In this document: positions 32,113-43,590 of the stretch, one piece after another
Layout of the letters: the number at the start of each line of letters is the position of its first letter
How positions within the stretch are numbered: the stretch's first letter is position 1
Assembly: GCA_037783415.1 (NCBI GenBank)
Contig: JAZGTN010000070.1
Coordinates: 10,485,001 to 10,549,000 of the forward strand
DNA length: 64,000 nucleotides
From: Leptasterias polaris
Taxonomy: Eukaryota; Echinodermata; Asteroidea; Forcipulatida; Asteriidae
Direction of reading: 5' to 3'
Program-made: the position numbers and the translations under genes
The notes under the pieces: model-generated
The model's database searches: none
Seen by the model: only the letters and a program-made list of their open reading frames with translations
Told to the model about the DNA's origin: nothing

Positions 32113-33180
32113 GTGGGTGTTGACATAGACTTGTGTCATTAATGTTTGTTGCGGTGATTGTCGAGTCGCGTGGTGGTACATGTAGTGTAATAAAGACTGC
32201 TCTCGTGAGATCACTGCTCTCGCGCGAAGTTGCTGGCTGCCGACTTTTTGTGGTAAATGTGACCAGTCATGAGAGCAGTAGTCTCGTGCAGAGCAGCCCT
32301 CTCGCGGGATATCGCTATCACCACGACAGACATTTAACGACTTGTCCACAAGTCTAGTGTTGACAGGGACAGGTTTCCTCATATATATGCACTTGAGCTA
32401 TTGTATTGTGTCGATGCGCACAAATTGCATGCTGACACAGGCAAATTGTGGCTGATACACCACACATAGATCCTTGTCATTTGATTTGAAGAACATGCGT
32501 CACGTGTCATACATTTTTATTTGCTAAGTATTTACTGCCGCAATGTGTGACAGTCAAAAATTTAATATAGGAGAGTCCTATACTTATAATAGGATGCTTG
32601 GGACACTTCACAGCAAAGCGTGGCCGTGTCATTTCCAAACTAATCATTCCCTGCTTGTTTGTCAAATCGAGGCAGGGTCTTGTCACGCGGACATGGTCAG
32701 TGTTTGCATGGAGGCGTCCCTGTTGTCTAGAAGGGGTTAGAATTTTTCGGTATGCGTGTGCTCTGGCCGTCACATTACAAAGGTTGCCATCATTGTTCTA
32801 ATGTGACTGCCAGTGTGCGCACGCGTGCAGTAACTTCGTTTGAGTAAATAGTTCCATGTACAGCCATAGGCCTGCTACATGACGACAGTCCCCCTTTAAA
32901 AATGTTTTTCCCCCTCTATCAACCAACTCTCTTTTGCCCCAGTAAAAAAACATTTTATTTCTGTTGACCACATCCCAGACATTTTCATTTAAGGGGGGAG
33001 GGGCATTGTCGTAATTTAGGGGGCTATTTAGTTTATTGAACCATTCGTTTAGTGGGTTTTTTCGGTCTCACTCTGCGGGGACAGATTGGAAAGAGTTCTG
33101 AGGGAGAGGGGGGTGCCCCACTCTGGTTACTCCACTGCCTCTGGTTACCATATTTACGTGTTGATAATTTCTTCTGACAG
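32113..33180. other. Intron 2 of the FMN reductase-like gene
   Basis: Non-coding. A ~180-bp inverted structure lies near 32155-32330: CGTGGTGGTA on the left, ATCACCACGAC on the right, and GACTGCTCTCGTGAGATCACTG mirrored by GAGAGCAGTAGTCTCGTGCAG. It is probably a degraded MITE. Confidence 0.5.
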
Positions 33181-33413
33181 GAATGTATGGTGGGATGCGT
33201 GCAGCGATGCATCTTAGATGTTTCCTCGGTGAAATCGGGTGCCTTCCTGTCTCCAACATCTTCGGCATTCCTAGATGCCACCAGACTCTCTCTGAGGACG
33301 GCAAGCCACTCGACGACCACCTGGTAAAGGGGGCCAAGACGATCATCAACCAGTTGGACTGGAATGCCCAGGCGATGAAGAACCACCGTGAGCTCGTAGG
33401 CATACCCAAGTAG
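33181..33413 (+). CDS. NADPH-dependent FMN reductase-like protein, exon 3
   Basis: Codes residues 122-198 and the stop (TAG). The acceptor is TTCTTCTGACAG/GAATG. It opens with G-M-Y-G-G-M-R, the SxGxxGG-type loop that contacts the isoalloxazine ring, and ends with an amphipathic C-terminal helix (VKGAKTIINQLDWNAQAMKN). Total length of 198 residues fits the family. A polyadenylation signal follows at 33616. Confidence 0.88.
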
Positions 33414-33615
33414 AAAGACTTCTATCCCTCTTTAAGCCTAGTTACATAATACAGCTTATAAGAGACTTGTCATTGTTCATCATATTGGTGCAACCAAGAT
33501 TATTGTGATGAATCCAACAACAAAAAGTACACAAAATTAATGTATGGTTTGATACATTAAATAACCCCCTATTTATGTCTTTGCACCACTCCTCCCCCCC
33601 ACCCCCTGCAGCCCA

Positions 33616-33621
33616 AATAAA
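33616..33621 (+). terminator. Polyadenylation signal AATAAA of the FMN reductase-like gene
   Basis: AATAAA 203 bases after the stop codon and before the MITE at 33678. Position and motif support it. Confidence 0.5.
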
Positions 33622-33677
33622 AATATATGTTGACTTCACTACATGTACATGTATGCAAGGGGTTCCTACACGTGTAG

Positions 33678-34053
33678 TTAAAGGCACTGAACACGTTTGG
33701 TAATTACTCAAAATATATATTAGCATAAAAACTTACTTGGTAACCAGCAACGGAGAGCTGTTGATAGTATAAAACATTGTGAGAAACGACTCCCTCTGAA
33801 GTAATGTAGTTTTTGAGAAAGAGGTAACTTCTCACTAAAATAATAAAAGACTTCATGCATGAAGCCTTTTATTAGCATCTGAAAGCACACAGAATTGTGC
33901 AACAAGGGTGTTTTTTCTTTCTTTATTTTCTTGCAACTTTGATGACTGATTCAGCCCAAATTTTCACAGGTTTGTTATTTTATGCATATGTTGGGATACA
34001 CCGAGTGACAATACTGGTCTTTGATAATTACCAAACATGTTCAGTGCCTTTAA
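33678..34053. mobile_element. TTAA-flanked MITE, copy 2
   Basis: Same termini as copy 1, with a single change on the right end (CCAAACATGTTCAGTGCCT), and TTAA at both sides. It lies ~60 bp after the FMN reductase polyadenylation signal. Confidence 0.9.
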
Positions 34054-34177
34054 ACATCCGCAATAAGTTTGTAGTTCATGTCTTTCAGATAGGGTACTTT
34101 TGGCCAAGGGCTTTTTTTTAACCATCGATCACATAGATTTCTTTCAAATTCAAACATGATTTGGGGGTTGAACAAAA

Positions 34178-34265
34178 AGGGCTAGATAGCTGTTGGTAGA
34201 GCACCCGCACGTTAAACCAGAGGTTGTTTGTTCAAATCCCTCTCTAGTAAGTTTATCTTTGTTCA
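34178..34265 (+). mobile_element. tRNA-derived SINE (short head family)
   Basis: TAGCTGTTGGTAGAGCACCC (A box) and TTTGTTCAAATCCCTCTCTA (B box), followed by GTTTATCTTTGTTCAACC, a tail shared with 31670-31690 and, inverted, with 63700-63720. Confidence 0.65.
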
Positions 34266-34655
34266 ACCATCAACCCCAAATCATTTAAAATTTACCCATG
34301 ATGTGGTTTATAACTTGATATTTCAAATTAAAACAAAGATACTTGCAGCTGATTTTGCATGTTTGTCAATTTTTTTAATTGGACAATGTTGGATGGAAAG
34401 CCAGCTTACATTGAGGAGGCTTGCATTGTTTCAGCCTACATGTATTTCGCCTTAGTTTTCTTTTCTAAATAGAAAACTGCAAAACACTTTTCAAAGTTTT
34501 GTAAGTTTCCTCTTTTTTTTCCAGAAGTTAAGTTGTACATTTAATCGATTAAATGGTAGCTGACTCAAAATTAACTGTTAAGACTAATACTGAATCAAGA
34601 GCTGAACAAAATCACAGGGTCAATATAGACTGCTAAAAAAGTTTATGAGGCAGCC

Positions 34656-34927
34656 TATACAGCAATCCTTCACCGATCTTGAACTCTTGGTGGCAGCAGA
34701 TATGCCTCCATTAATGTGGTGTACCTGGGTGGTACTGCACTGCCTAGCGACTGGTATAAGGTTTGGGCTACACGGCGATCATTTGATCAGTCGCAGGTTA
34801 TTGGACTTTTACTTTGCAAATCGCTTAAAACCGTCGCTAGGCAGCGCAGTACCACCCAGGTACCGCCGCAATAATGGCGGTATCTGCTGCCACCAAGAGT
34901 TCAAGATCGGTGAAGGATTGCTGTATA
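34656..34927. mobile_element. DNA element with ~97-bp terminal inverted repeats
   Basis: TATACAGCAATCCTTCACCG and the following ~77 bp recur inverted at 34830-34927 with few changes, leaving a short ~75-bp unique centre. No coding capacity. Confidence 0.85.
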
Positions 34928-36787
34928 CTTTTGTCTGGTTGTGTGACCAATTATTCTATCACCGGACTTTTGTTTAAAGAGTGTGCACAACATTGGTAAG
35001 ACTGAAAGTTTAAATGTTCACAGATTTGAACATAACTTAACATGGCATACAGATGGTCATGCTAGAAAAGTTCCCTTGAAATATTTTTCACTTGGAACTG
35101 CTATGGCTGGCTATAGTTTTTGAAAAATGAGTAAAAACAATTAGTTTTGAACTTGTGAGTGTGGAATCCGATGTCTAAAAACAGTGAAAACATATTTTGT
35201 TTTCACAGTGTGAAGTAAGATTTGAAATTTTGCATGGTGGGAATATAATCTTTGGAGCCACCATCTTGTACATAACACTTTCTCGATGAGTTGGGGTTCT
35301 GAAAAGAACCGATGGTTAACAACCGTTTCTTTTCAGAACTACCTAAACTTGGAGAGAGAGTTTTGTGTAAATGGTGCCTCTGCAAACATTACTAGATTTT
35401 ACAGGTTTGTTAATTCATAGTATATGTTGGGTCTTATATTAAAGTGTGGAGTGGATACTGGTCTTTGAAAATTAGGCCTACCAATTATGTATGCATAAAT
35501 AATTTGTTATTTTAAGCAGCGTTATTCATTAAAATCGGGCCGGCTCCCTTTCCTACTAGAGCTGCTTAAGCAGAAAATGGTGCTTAGCAAATGTTTCTGC
35601 TGAGCAAATATTAGCAGGGAACAAGTCTCATACGGTATACAGTGAATAGTATTTTCTCTGGTTACTTGTTTTTGTTCAGCAAAATCTTATTTCTCTAAGC
35701 AAATATTTGTGCTTAACAGTAAAAGTTACGAAGTTAGGCCGAGCCTGTTTCGGTTTGTACTTGCTCAACAAAGCAAACTGCTGAAGGTAAAACGGGCCAA
35801 TGGAACTAAGATCCAACTTCAAACTCAGGCGCTTCACAAAATAGAAATGGATTGTAAATTTTTTTGATAGAATTTCAAATATATGTAGGTGAGTTTATAA
35901 TGTAGATTAAATAAAAGCAACACAACAACAGAAGACCTTCTGTTATGGGTAACATTAACTTGCAATATTTAATAGAGTTTACAAAAATTGTAGATGTTAG
36001 AATGTTGGAAAATTATAGCTGGTAGTAATAATATTGAAGTTTGTTCACTTCTTATTTATGTGCAAAATATTTAGATTTTCAATAAAAAAGGTAACAATAT
36101 AACATAATTCTGCCTTCGTCTTCCTTCTTCACTGGTACTTTGTATGCTTTACAGGTTTGCCCTTTACTTATTCATTCACTGCCTACATACATGTAATGTG
36201 AGACCAATTACAATGTACAAACATTGACTGCTCTACAATGTTCTTCTAACATCCCTACGTTCCAACAACACAATGTTACAAAAACAAACTTGTGATATCC
36301 GCATTAGGGTTCGAAATAGGAAAGGTGTTGGAACATAGGGGTGTTGAAACAGTGGTGTCCGTCGGAACATGAGTGTAAAAACTAAACAGCTTGTTTCACC
36401 AGTCATGGAGAGTGCACCTTTAAGAATAACCAGGCCTGTGAGATCTCCGCTTTAAAGCGGATATCCGTTTTTGTTTGGTTTTTTTACTTTTTTTTTACTT
36501 TTTAGCCTTTTTGACAATAATGTGAAATAAGCCTAGTTACTGGATCAATGGGGTGCCTCAATTCGACCAGCGTAAATGCGTGACGCGCGCTCACTTGACG
36601 TTCCACGATCATTCTTACATCATGTAGTGTTTCAGCTCTTTTTTTAAGGGTCCACTCACAGGCCTGAATAACATGTACATGTACTCCAAAAATGAATGAC
36701 CATAAAGACATAATTCCTACTTGGTAAGAAGCTCTGCAGCTGTTGATAAAAAGCTCAACATTTTGAGAAACAATTCCCTTCAAAGGA
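34928..36787. other. Non-coding intergenic stretch with old repeats
   Basis: No exon seen. At 35205-35400 lies one member of a repeat also found near 42466-42600 and, inverted, near 56210-56430 (TTTGCATGGTGGGAATATAAT, GAACCGATGGTTAACAAC). At 35535-35800 lies a decayed relative of the MITE at 19599. Confidence 0.45.
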
Positions 36788-37077
36788 ATGAGAATGGGAC
36801 TGAACAAGTTGTTTATTCTGAGAAACGTTTCTGCACGAAATGTTTCTTAAAAAAAAAAATCTTTCCAATCACATTCATTTCAAAATGAACGCTGTTTATA
36901 GCCAAAAGAATCAAAAGAGCCCAATCTGAAGGCAGTGTGTCCCAAATGTCAGGTTGATGAAAGTGTAAATCATTCTATGGAAACAGTATGCCCAGAAGGG
37001 GCTAGTTTTTCCCAAGAAGAGGACGACTATTGCTAAAAAAATCACAATCCTGTACACTGCGCTTTATAGACTTGTTG
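36788..37077. repeat. ~290-bp direct duplication, copy 1
   Basis: From AGAATGGGACTGAACAAGTT through ACACTGCGCTTTATAGACTT, nearly identical to 37948-38212. Copy 1 has an extra ~20 bp (GTGTAAATCATTCTATGGAA). The MITE at 37078 abuts its end. Confidence 0.85.
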
Positions 37078-37324
37078 CAGGGATGTGATTTCTTTGTTTT
37101 TTTTACTAGAAATCCGTTTTTCTTTTTCCACCCTCCCTCAAAAAAAAGAAAAATCAAAAAAATCAAAAAATCAAACCATACAGAATGCCCCAGATTGCAG
37201 GGTAGGGCTTTTAAAACCAAATATAAATAAATGTTAAATTGCTAGTGGGCTTCGTGCTCGCAAGCTTTCGTGCTTTGCGCTCACAGTTCAGTTTTTTTCT
37301 CAACAGCCTAGTAACACATCCCTG
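37078..37324. mobile_element. MITE with CAGGGATGTGATT termini, copy 1
   Basis: The left end CAGGGATGTGATT and right end AACACATCCCTG are inverted. The interior (CAGATTGCAGGGTAGGGCTTTT, GGGCTTCGTGCTCGCAAG) is shared with 48808-49139. Confidence 0.75.
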
Positions 37325-37947
37325 GGTTGGCCTTGTCTGGATTTGAAGTTATGCGCTTGATAAACGCAGTCCAAGTTGGCATGGTGGGGGTCACACTCTT
37401 TTTTTTCTTTTGGGGGGAGGGAAGGGGGGTCACAAAAAGGATACTCTGTACCAAGGACTACATGTATAGAGCACGGAAGGCACAAGATGGGAAAACTTGA
37501 GCTCTATTTATGGAATGTGAAATACCCATGGGCGCCATTACAGCAAGCAATGTTTTGATATCATTAGCAAGCAATGGTCATTGTCTGCACTGATCTAAAA
37601 GAATTGCCTGCTGAAAAATTGGCGTCCAGTGCACAATTCGTTCTTCAGCCCGAGTTCCCCATCTAGCGCCTTTCGCGATTTCTTCTCGATTACAAGTTAT
37701 TGTTACTTATTGTAAGTTATGAAAGTGACCGATGCGATCTATTTCATTTGTCCAGTCCTAGTTCATACAGATGCTGCTGAGTGCATGATCTTCTATTAAT
37801 GTCCCATTCAATGCTAATGTAGGCAGCCAGGATCATGCTTTCTGCCAGCTCCGTTGTTTTATAATATTCCACGTATCCACATTAACCTCCAATCAAACTG
37901 CTACTGGCTGCCACAAGTTCAGTTATCAAAGGAATGTGGTTTTTGAG

Positions 37948-38300
37948 AATGGGACTAAACAAGTTGTTTATTCTAAGAAACGTTTCTGCACGAAATGTTT
38001 CTTTAAAAAAAAATCTTTCCAATCACATTCATTTCAAAATGAACGCTGTTTATAGCCAAAAGAATCAAAAGAGCCCAATCTGAAGGCAGTGTGTCCCAAA
38101 TGTCAGGTTGATGGAAATGGTATGCCCAGAAGGGGCTAGTTTTTCCCCAAGAAGAGGACGACTATTGCTAAAAAAATCATAATCCTGTACACTGCGCTTT
38201 ATAGACTCGTTGCGATCATGCAGGGATGTGATTTCTCCGTTGGCAACAACACATTAACCTCCAATCAAACTGCTACTGGCTGCCACAAGTTCAGTTATCC
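37948..38300. repeat. Direct duplication, copy 2, plus second 40-bp repeat
   Basis: 37948-38212 repeats 36788-37077. It continues into a truncated CAGGGATGTGATTTCTCCG, and then 38256-38298 repeats 37885-37927 (CCAATCAAACTGCTACTGGC). This suggests a tandem duplication later rearranged around a MITE end. Confidence 0.75.
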
Positions 38301-38345
38301 TGTGTTTCTACCAAAGTGAAGCAAGGACCTTTCTCCATGGTAATT

Positions 38346-38364
38346 GGGGGGGGGGGGGGGGGGG
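38346..38364 (+). repeat. Poly-G run
   Basis: About 18 consecutive G, followed by GGTGGCGG. Confidence 0.8.
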
Positions 38365-39130
38365 TGGCGGCCTGGGCAGTCATGTAACAATGTTGGGGGG
38401 ATGCACTCTTGATAACTATATGTAAAACACTTGACACCACACTTTAGATATCTTGTAGAATTTTGCCTCACAGTCACAGTACGTTTTGCTCCACTAGAGC
38501 TTGGAGGAAACCAATGACGAATGCCCACACAACAAAATTGGTGGATGCTTCCTGAACGATGGCTATTATGATGGCTGCAGTGTAGTGGACTAGTGTCGTG
38601 TTGACATTTTTATTTATTAGTTGTATGACTTGTGTTGTGACTGATGGTTTTTATCAATTCACGCCGACGAACATGAGGTTGGATTTAATACATCCTTGGG
38701 TCCACCATGGAGCAACTTGTACCATGGTTAAATCGTCACTGTAGTGTATGGTATTGCAGTTTACCTATGTCATGGTTTATGTGCATTTTTGTGCTTCTCT
38801 TAAAATGTACCATTTACTGGTTGGCTGAAGCCGAAGGAAGGGGGTCCAACCATGATGGCATGCTCCATGCATGCAATGATGACTCACGAGTAACTTGGCT
38901 AAACAAAAAGAAGACATGTAGTACTGTAGTCATGGTACTGTTAAGTTACAGTCAGTCATGTATTGTCAGTAGGCTTTTTGTGGTGCCTCAAGTGTTGGTA
39001 CATTCAACAACCACACTTATCAGTATCATACACGTACACCAGCACAGAGTGCAGCGCTGGTCATCACTCAGTCTCAGACAGTGTGATCAGTTTTTCTGTT
39101 TCTCTGCCATTGAAAGCACTTTCACTTTTG

Positions 39131-39529
39131 CTATCTGAGTTTTGAGCTCCATGGGAACAGTCTCGCTGCGGACAAACCCAGCATCAACCATAGTGGGATA
39201 AACACCCAATAGATCGCCATGCTGCGGGCATACTGCAGTCTCACGCAGAGTACAAATTGGAAGGAGATTTTCAACCCCAGCATAACTACAAACCACACTT
39301 TATTCACCATGGATAAACACATGTCACTCGGATCGTAGCCAACTCGACAGTGACTTATCATCTTGACTATCAGAAAGGTCAGCTCGATCACGTCGCACAC
39401 CCACAAAGGGATGAACACGAAGAACCAGTTCCATCCCGTGTCAGAATTCTGGCTCAAGCGGGCGGTCAGCAAGCTGATAAAAACGAGAGTGGAAAGATAC
39501 ATCACCAGCATACGGTGAACGAACGCCAT
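39131..39529 (-). CDS. TMEM60: TMEM60 orthologue (four-pass membrane protein)
   Basis: A complete single-exon ORF of 132 residues, against 133 in human TMEM60. TMEM60 is a small conserved multipass membrane protein of unknown biochemical role. Four hydrophobic segments are visible at about residues 7-24, 34-56, 74-97 and 104-124. The family signatures are present: WNWFFVFIPLW at 34-44, LIVKM, a GYDP loop (human GFDP), and VFIPLW in the last segment. The start at 39529 gives MAFVHRM, like the short human N-terminus. It lies head-to-head with the PHTF gene on the plus strand, the same pairing as human TMEM60 and PHTF2, which supports orthology. The minus-strand AATAAATAAA near 38610-38625 is a possible polyadenylation signal. 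Confidence 0.87.
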   Translation of the reverse strand: MAFVHRMLVMYLSTLVFISLLTARLSQNSDTGWNWFFVFIPLWVCDVIELTFLIVKMISHCRVGYDPSDMCLSMVNKVWFVVMLGLKISFQFVLCVRLQYARSMAIYWVFIPLWLMLGLSAARLFPWSSKLR

Positions 39530-39702
39530 CTTGTTGGGAACTTATCATAGTGCGCGGCGCAGTTGCAATGTTGTTGTTTTCTTTTTATGGAACAGTTTAT
39601 TTAATTAAAGAGGGTTTTCAAATTTGACTTATGGACTCAATTTGTAATATAGTTTAATTTTAATAAAAAAATTCTAAATTTTCAATGAATAAGTAACATA
39701 AT
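39530..39702. promoter_or_regulatory. Candidate bidirectional promoter of TMEM60 and PHTF
   Basis: This short region lies between the TMEM60 start codon and the plus-strand side where the PHTF 5' end is expected. It has a small GC-rich patch (GTGCGCGGCGCAG near 39550) and no TATA box on either side. The call rests on gene arrangement, not on motifs. Confidence 0.35.
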
Positions 39703-40354
39703 ATGAAACTATCCAATGGCTTGTTTAAGATTTCAAACAATAAAAGAACAATATTCAACGAATCCAACTGCACCTATAATTATTCCCCCTTTAAAAAAAA
39801 TGAAGGAATCTATTTGGGGTACAGAATAAACGGACGGAACGATGAGCTCCAAATAATTCTTCATTGTGCATTAATAACGCGTAGGGACGATTACGTTGTG
39901 ATGAACTGTTCAACTTGTGGTGTTACTATGTAAGTTTCCTTTAATATCTTTTAGTTTTAATTTTAACAAGAACAATTTAGATACAGGTAAAAGCATCTGC
40001 ACATCTATGCTGGTGTTCAGCAAAGTCCACTTCTGGATGTAAATCTGAGGTAAAAAATCAAAATGCAGAAACGGTGCGGGTTGCTCCATAATTTTGATCA
40101 TGTTTCTGTTTGGTTGAGTTGATGTCTGATCGTAGTCGTGTAGTGTGTGCAAACCGACGGCGATTTGGAATGGTCATCATGATGGTTTCTAGGCCTACAA
40201 TGTATATTATAATCCCAAATGTTGTATCATTCAATGAGGCAGGTGAAGTATTATAATCTAGACGTTAGAGTTTGTAGATTCAGCTGGCCTCTAGCTCTAG
40301 TCTTCTTTCTTTGTAAGCTGAGTTAAATCAACCCCATATGACGCCAATATTGTT
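39703..40354. other. Unassigned stretch with a possible exon at 39703-39926
   Basis: An open frame of 76 codons runs from ATG 39703 to a stop at 39933 and overlaps a good donor (ACTAT/GTAAGT near 39928). It encodes YLGYRINGRNDELQIILHCA and MNCSTCG. No family is recognised. It could be a 5' exon of the PHTF transcript, an unrelated gene or chance. Confidence 0.25.
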
Positions 40355-40698
40355 TTAAAGGTATTATACAGGATTGGCAGAGCTGACAAAATTATCACAG
40401 ACAGTGTTCATGAAATAACAAACCTGTGAAAATTTGAGCTCAATTGGTCATCGAGGTCACGAGAAAATAGTGAAAAGAGACCTTATGTGTTTTCTGTTTT
40501 TCAAACATCGAGTTTATTAATATTATCGCGCGCGATAAAAACTATTGTTTTACTCATTTCTCAGAAACGATAGCATTTTAGGCAGAAATATTTTAAGGAA
40601 CCCTTTCTACCATTACTTACTTTAAATCATGTAAGTTATGTGTGAATCTGTGAACATTTGTGTTTTTCGATCTTACCAATAGTGTACAGGGCCTTTAA
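40355..40698. mobile_element. TTAA-flanked MITE, variant subfamily
   Basis: TTAA at both ends, with AGGTATTATACAGGATTGG and CCAATAGTGTACAGGGCCT as inverted-like termini. The interior (CTGTGAAAATTTGAGCTCAA, TCATCGAGGTCACGAGAAAA) is shared with 62525-62881. Confidence 0.75.
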
Positions 40699-40954
40699 GT
40701 CACTCAACTTGATTTTGAAAAAAATAATTTTGAATTGATTACTATGTTATGATTATGAATCTAGAATGACGAGCTGCATGTAGAGGGTCTATACGTTTAT
40801 AAACCAGTGGCACCAGTTTGTGCAGTAAAGACAAGACAAGAGTGTCACTGCTTATCACAATTCATAATGCATTGACTTTGACACTTGGCAACAACATCAC
40901 TAACATTTAGTAACAATCATTACAGTAAACAAATGGCATTATAATGAGGACAGT

Positions 40955-41334
40955 TTAAAGGCACTGGACACTGTATTGGTAATTACTCAAAATAATTGTT
41001 AGCATAAAAAATTACTTGGTAACGAGCAATGGAGAGCTGTTGATAGTGAAAAACATTGTGAGAAACGGCTCCCTCTGAAGTAATGGAGTTTTTGAGAAAG
41101 AGGTAATTTCTCACTCAAATAATAAAAGACTTCAGCTGAAGCCTTTTATTATGCATCTGAAAGCACACAAAGTATTAATGCAACAAGGGTGTTTTTTCTT
41201 TCATTATTCTCTTGCAAATTCGATGACCAATTGAGCCCAAATTTTCACAGGTTTGTTATTTTATGCATATGTTGGGATACACCAAGTGAGAATACTGGTC
41301 TTTGACAATTACCAAACGTGTCCAGTGCCTTTAA
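40955..41334. mobile_element. TTAA-flanked MITE, copy 3
   Basis: TTAA, AGGCACTGGACACTGTATTGG, interior as in copy 2, ACCAAACGTGTCCAGTGCCT, TTAA. Confidence 0.88.
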
Positions 41335-42690
41335 TGCACAGACTGTTTAATGTTGTTACTGAGCATGCTGAGTAAATGGTGCCAAATAGTACATTGCACT
41401 CCCTCCGCTTCTTGGCCCAATGCTCAAGTACCTTCAGGATACTCCTAGAACTATATGAGGTTCGATCCGCTATCGTCTCCACTACCCTCATAGAGTGACA
41501 TGTACAAAATCCTATTCAAAACTTTTTACCCTTCACGTTTCAGCACCTACAGTTATTTTCCCAAACCGGATCTCGCTAAAATTAAGCTCTATGTGCGCGC
41601 TCGTTTTGGTGAAATTTTCGGAATAATTTTGGCGCTGGCAATCGCTGATTTACCATCGTTTGCGCCAGATGTTTACTAATAATGCGCTTATTAGTTCTGA
41701 TTCAATTCCCTGAAACAGCGGGCAGCATACTAGTCTTTTGAGTCGCTGCAGCACGTTGTTTAACCCGCGCTGTACACGTTGTACACATGTAGGAGTGATA
41801 CTGATAAATACCACCCTGACATTCTTGAATAAATTACATCGCATATGCGCATTATTAAACATGGCGTTAAATCGAATGAGTGCCAGCCCAGAGATTTTCA
41901 TAAAATCCCCAAATGGCACTTGACCAAGATTATTGTGCTGATAACGCTGGCTGATTTAGGTCAACTGGCTTTTTTAAACTTTACTTTTCAAGTGCCAACA
42001 ACTTTTGTTTATGTTTTTTAACATTTTTTTTAGCCTCAATGCTTGGTTTAATACCAGAGAAAAAATATACAAACTGTACCACTTAAACTTCAGCCATTTT
42101 AAGCTTCATTTTACCTTTTTAACACTCCCCCCCCCCCAAAAAAAATTTCCCTGTATTTTTACCTGTTTCCTAATGAATTTCAACATCTAGGTGCATTGAC
42201 CCTCTTGCCAAAGACTTGTGAAGAAACTGTGGAGGTCTACTACATCCAAATCAAAAAAGCTGAGGGGTCAGTGGTCAGACTGGATGTTTCTCATCGTGCA
42301 AGAGATGAGAAAGTTTGTTCGACAGAGTCACTTAAGTTGACATCAGGTCTAATGCCATTGGTCGATTTATAGTGTCTCAGGCTGCCCTAGTGAAAGATGC
42401 TTGGGTTTCTGGGGATTCATGAGGCCATTTCTGGCTTCCAGAAACAGGTAAGGTTTGCAGCAGAACTTGAAACTTTGCATGGTGGGAATATAATGAAGTG
42501 AAGTTTGCGGAGCTAGACACTGTATAAAATTCTCTCTACATGTTTGAGTTGTGTGTGGTTCTAAGAAGAACCGATGGTCTCACAACTTGACACTTCAATT
42601 ACAAACAGTGCTCTTATCATTGTCCGGAGTATGCTGGACTGTATTGTTGTACATGTATGCTGCTTAAAGCACAGTGCACTGCCAAGAGTT
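41335..42690. other. Non-coding stretch between TMEM60 and the first recognised PHTF exon
   Basis: No exon recognised; likely PHTF intron 1. It carries a repeat related to 35205 near 42466-42600. Confidence 0.4.
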
Positions 42691-42694
42691 TTAG

Positions 42695-43130
42695 AGTCCG
42701 GTAGTTTCAGCATTGGGCAAGTAACCCCCAGGACTTGAAATGCCCATTGGACCACTGCCCAGAGTCCAGTAATTTTAGCATTGGGCTAGTAACCATGGTA
42801 ACCCACAGGGCTCAACATACCCACTGGACCACTGGCCAGAGTCTAGTAATTTAAGCATTAAGCCAGTAACCCACAGGGCTTGAAATGCCCACTGGACCAC
42901 TGGACAGAGTCGGGTACATGTAGTTTCAGACCCACAGGGCTTGAAACACCCACTGGACCACTGTCCAGAGTCCAGTAATTTTAGCATTGGGCCAGTAACC
43001 CACAGGGCTTGAAATGCCCACTGGACAGAGTCCGGTAGTTTCAGCATTGTGCTAATAACCCACAGGGCTTTAAAACACCCACTGTCGGACCACTGGACAG
43101 AGTCTGGTAGTTTCAGCATCAGGCCAATAG
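42695..43130. repeat. Degenerate ~70-85-bp minisatellite (~6 units)
   Basis: Each unit has CCACAGGGCTTGAAATGCCC, ACTGGACCACTG and CAGAGTCCRGTARTTTYAGC with length variation. Minus-strand open frames across it are artefacts of repetition. Confidence 0.85.
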
Positions 43131-43254
43131 TATGTACACTGTAGCATGCACTTCAGTTTGGGTGCCTCCATTGCATGTAAAAGTTGCTTCAGGTGACTAC
43201 AACTGTAGGCCCAAACACCCTCAACCTTGAAAACCTTTCATGATGCATCTTTTT

Positions 43255-43590
43255 ACCAAACAATGGTTTGTGCAAAACCTTTTCAAACTTTCATGTACAT
43301 GTAGTGACTGTTCCGGTTTAGATATTTTTGTCATTGTTCAATTTAGTTTCTACTGGTAAAAATTGATTATTTTTATTAAATGTGAAAAGTACAGACACTT
43401 GATGTAAGGCACTATACCTACGTATGTATTGTGCATACTTTGTAGCAACTGTGTATTTTCTTTAGAAGGGTATATGAAATTGAGTTGGCATTTCATTTCT
43501 GCGGATAAATAAAATCCAGATTGTTGCTGACTAGCATCTTTCTTGGGGTATGGTAACATAATAAAGGCCAGTTTGCCAATTGGCATTCAT
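43255..43590. repeat. Intronic duplicated block, copy 1
   Basis: Blocks TTTTTACCAAACAATGGTTT, AAATTGATTAT, TTGTAGCAACT, TTTTCTTTAGAAGGG and AAAGGCCAGTTTGCCAATTGGC recur in the same order at 46560-46790, on the other side of two PHTF exons. Confidence 0.65.

Noticed and set aside
42561..43119. Minus-strand ORFs with repeated ALWVTGPMLKLLDS
   Set aside because: They are produced by the degenerate minisatellite at 42695-43130.
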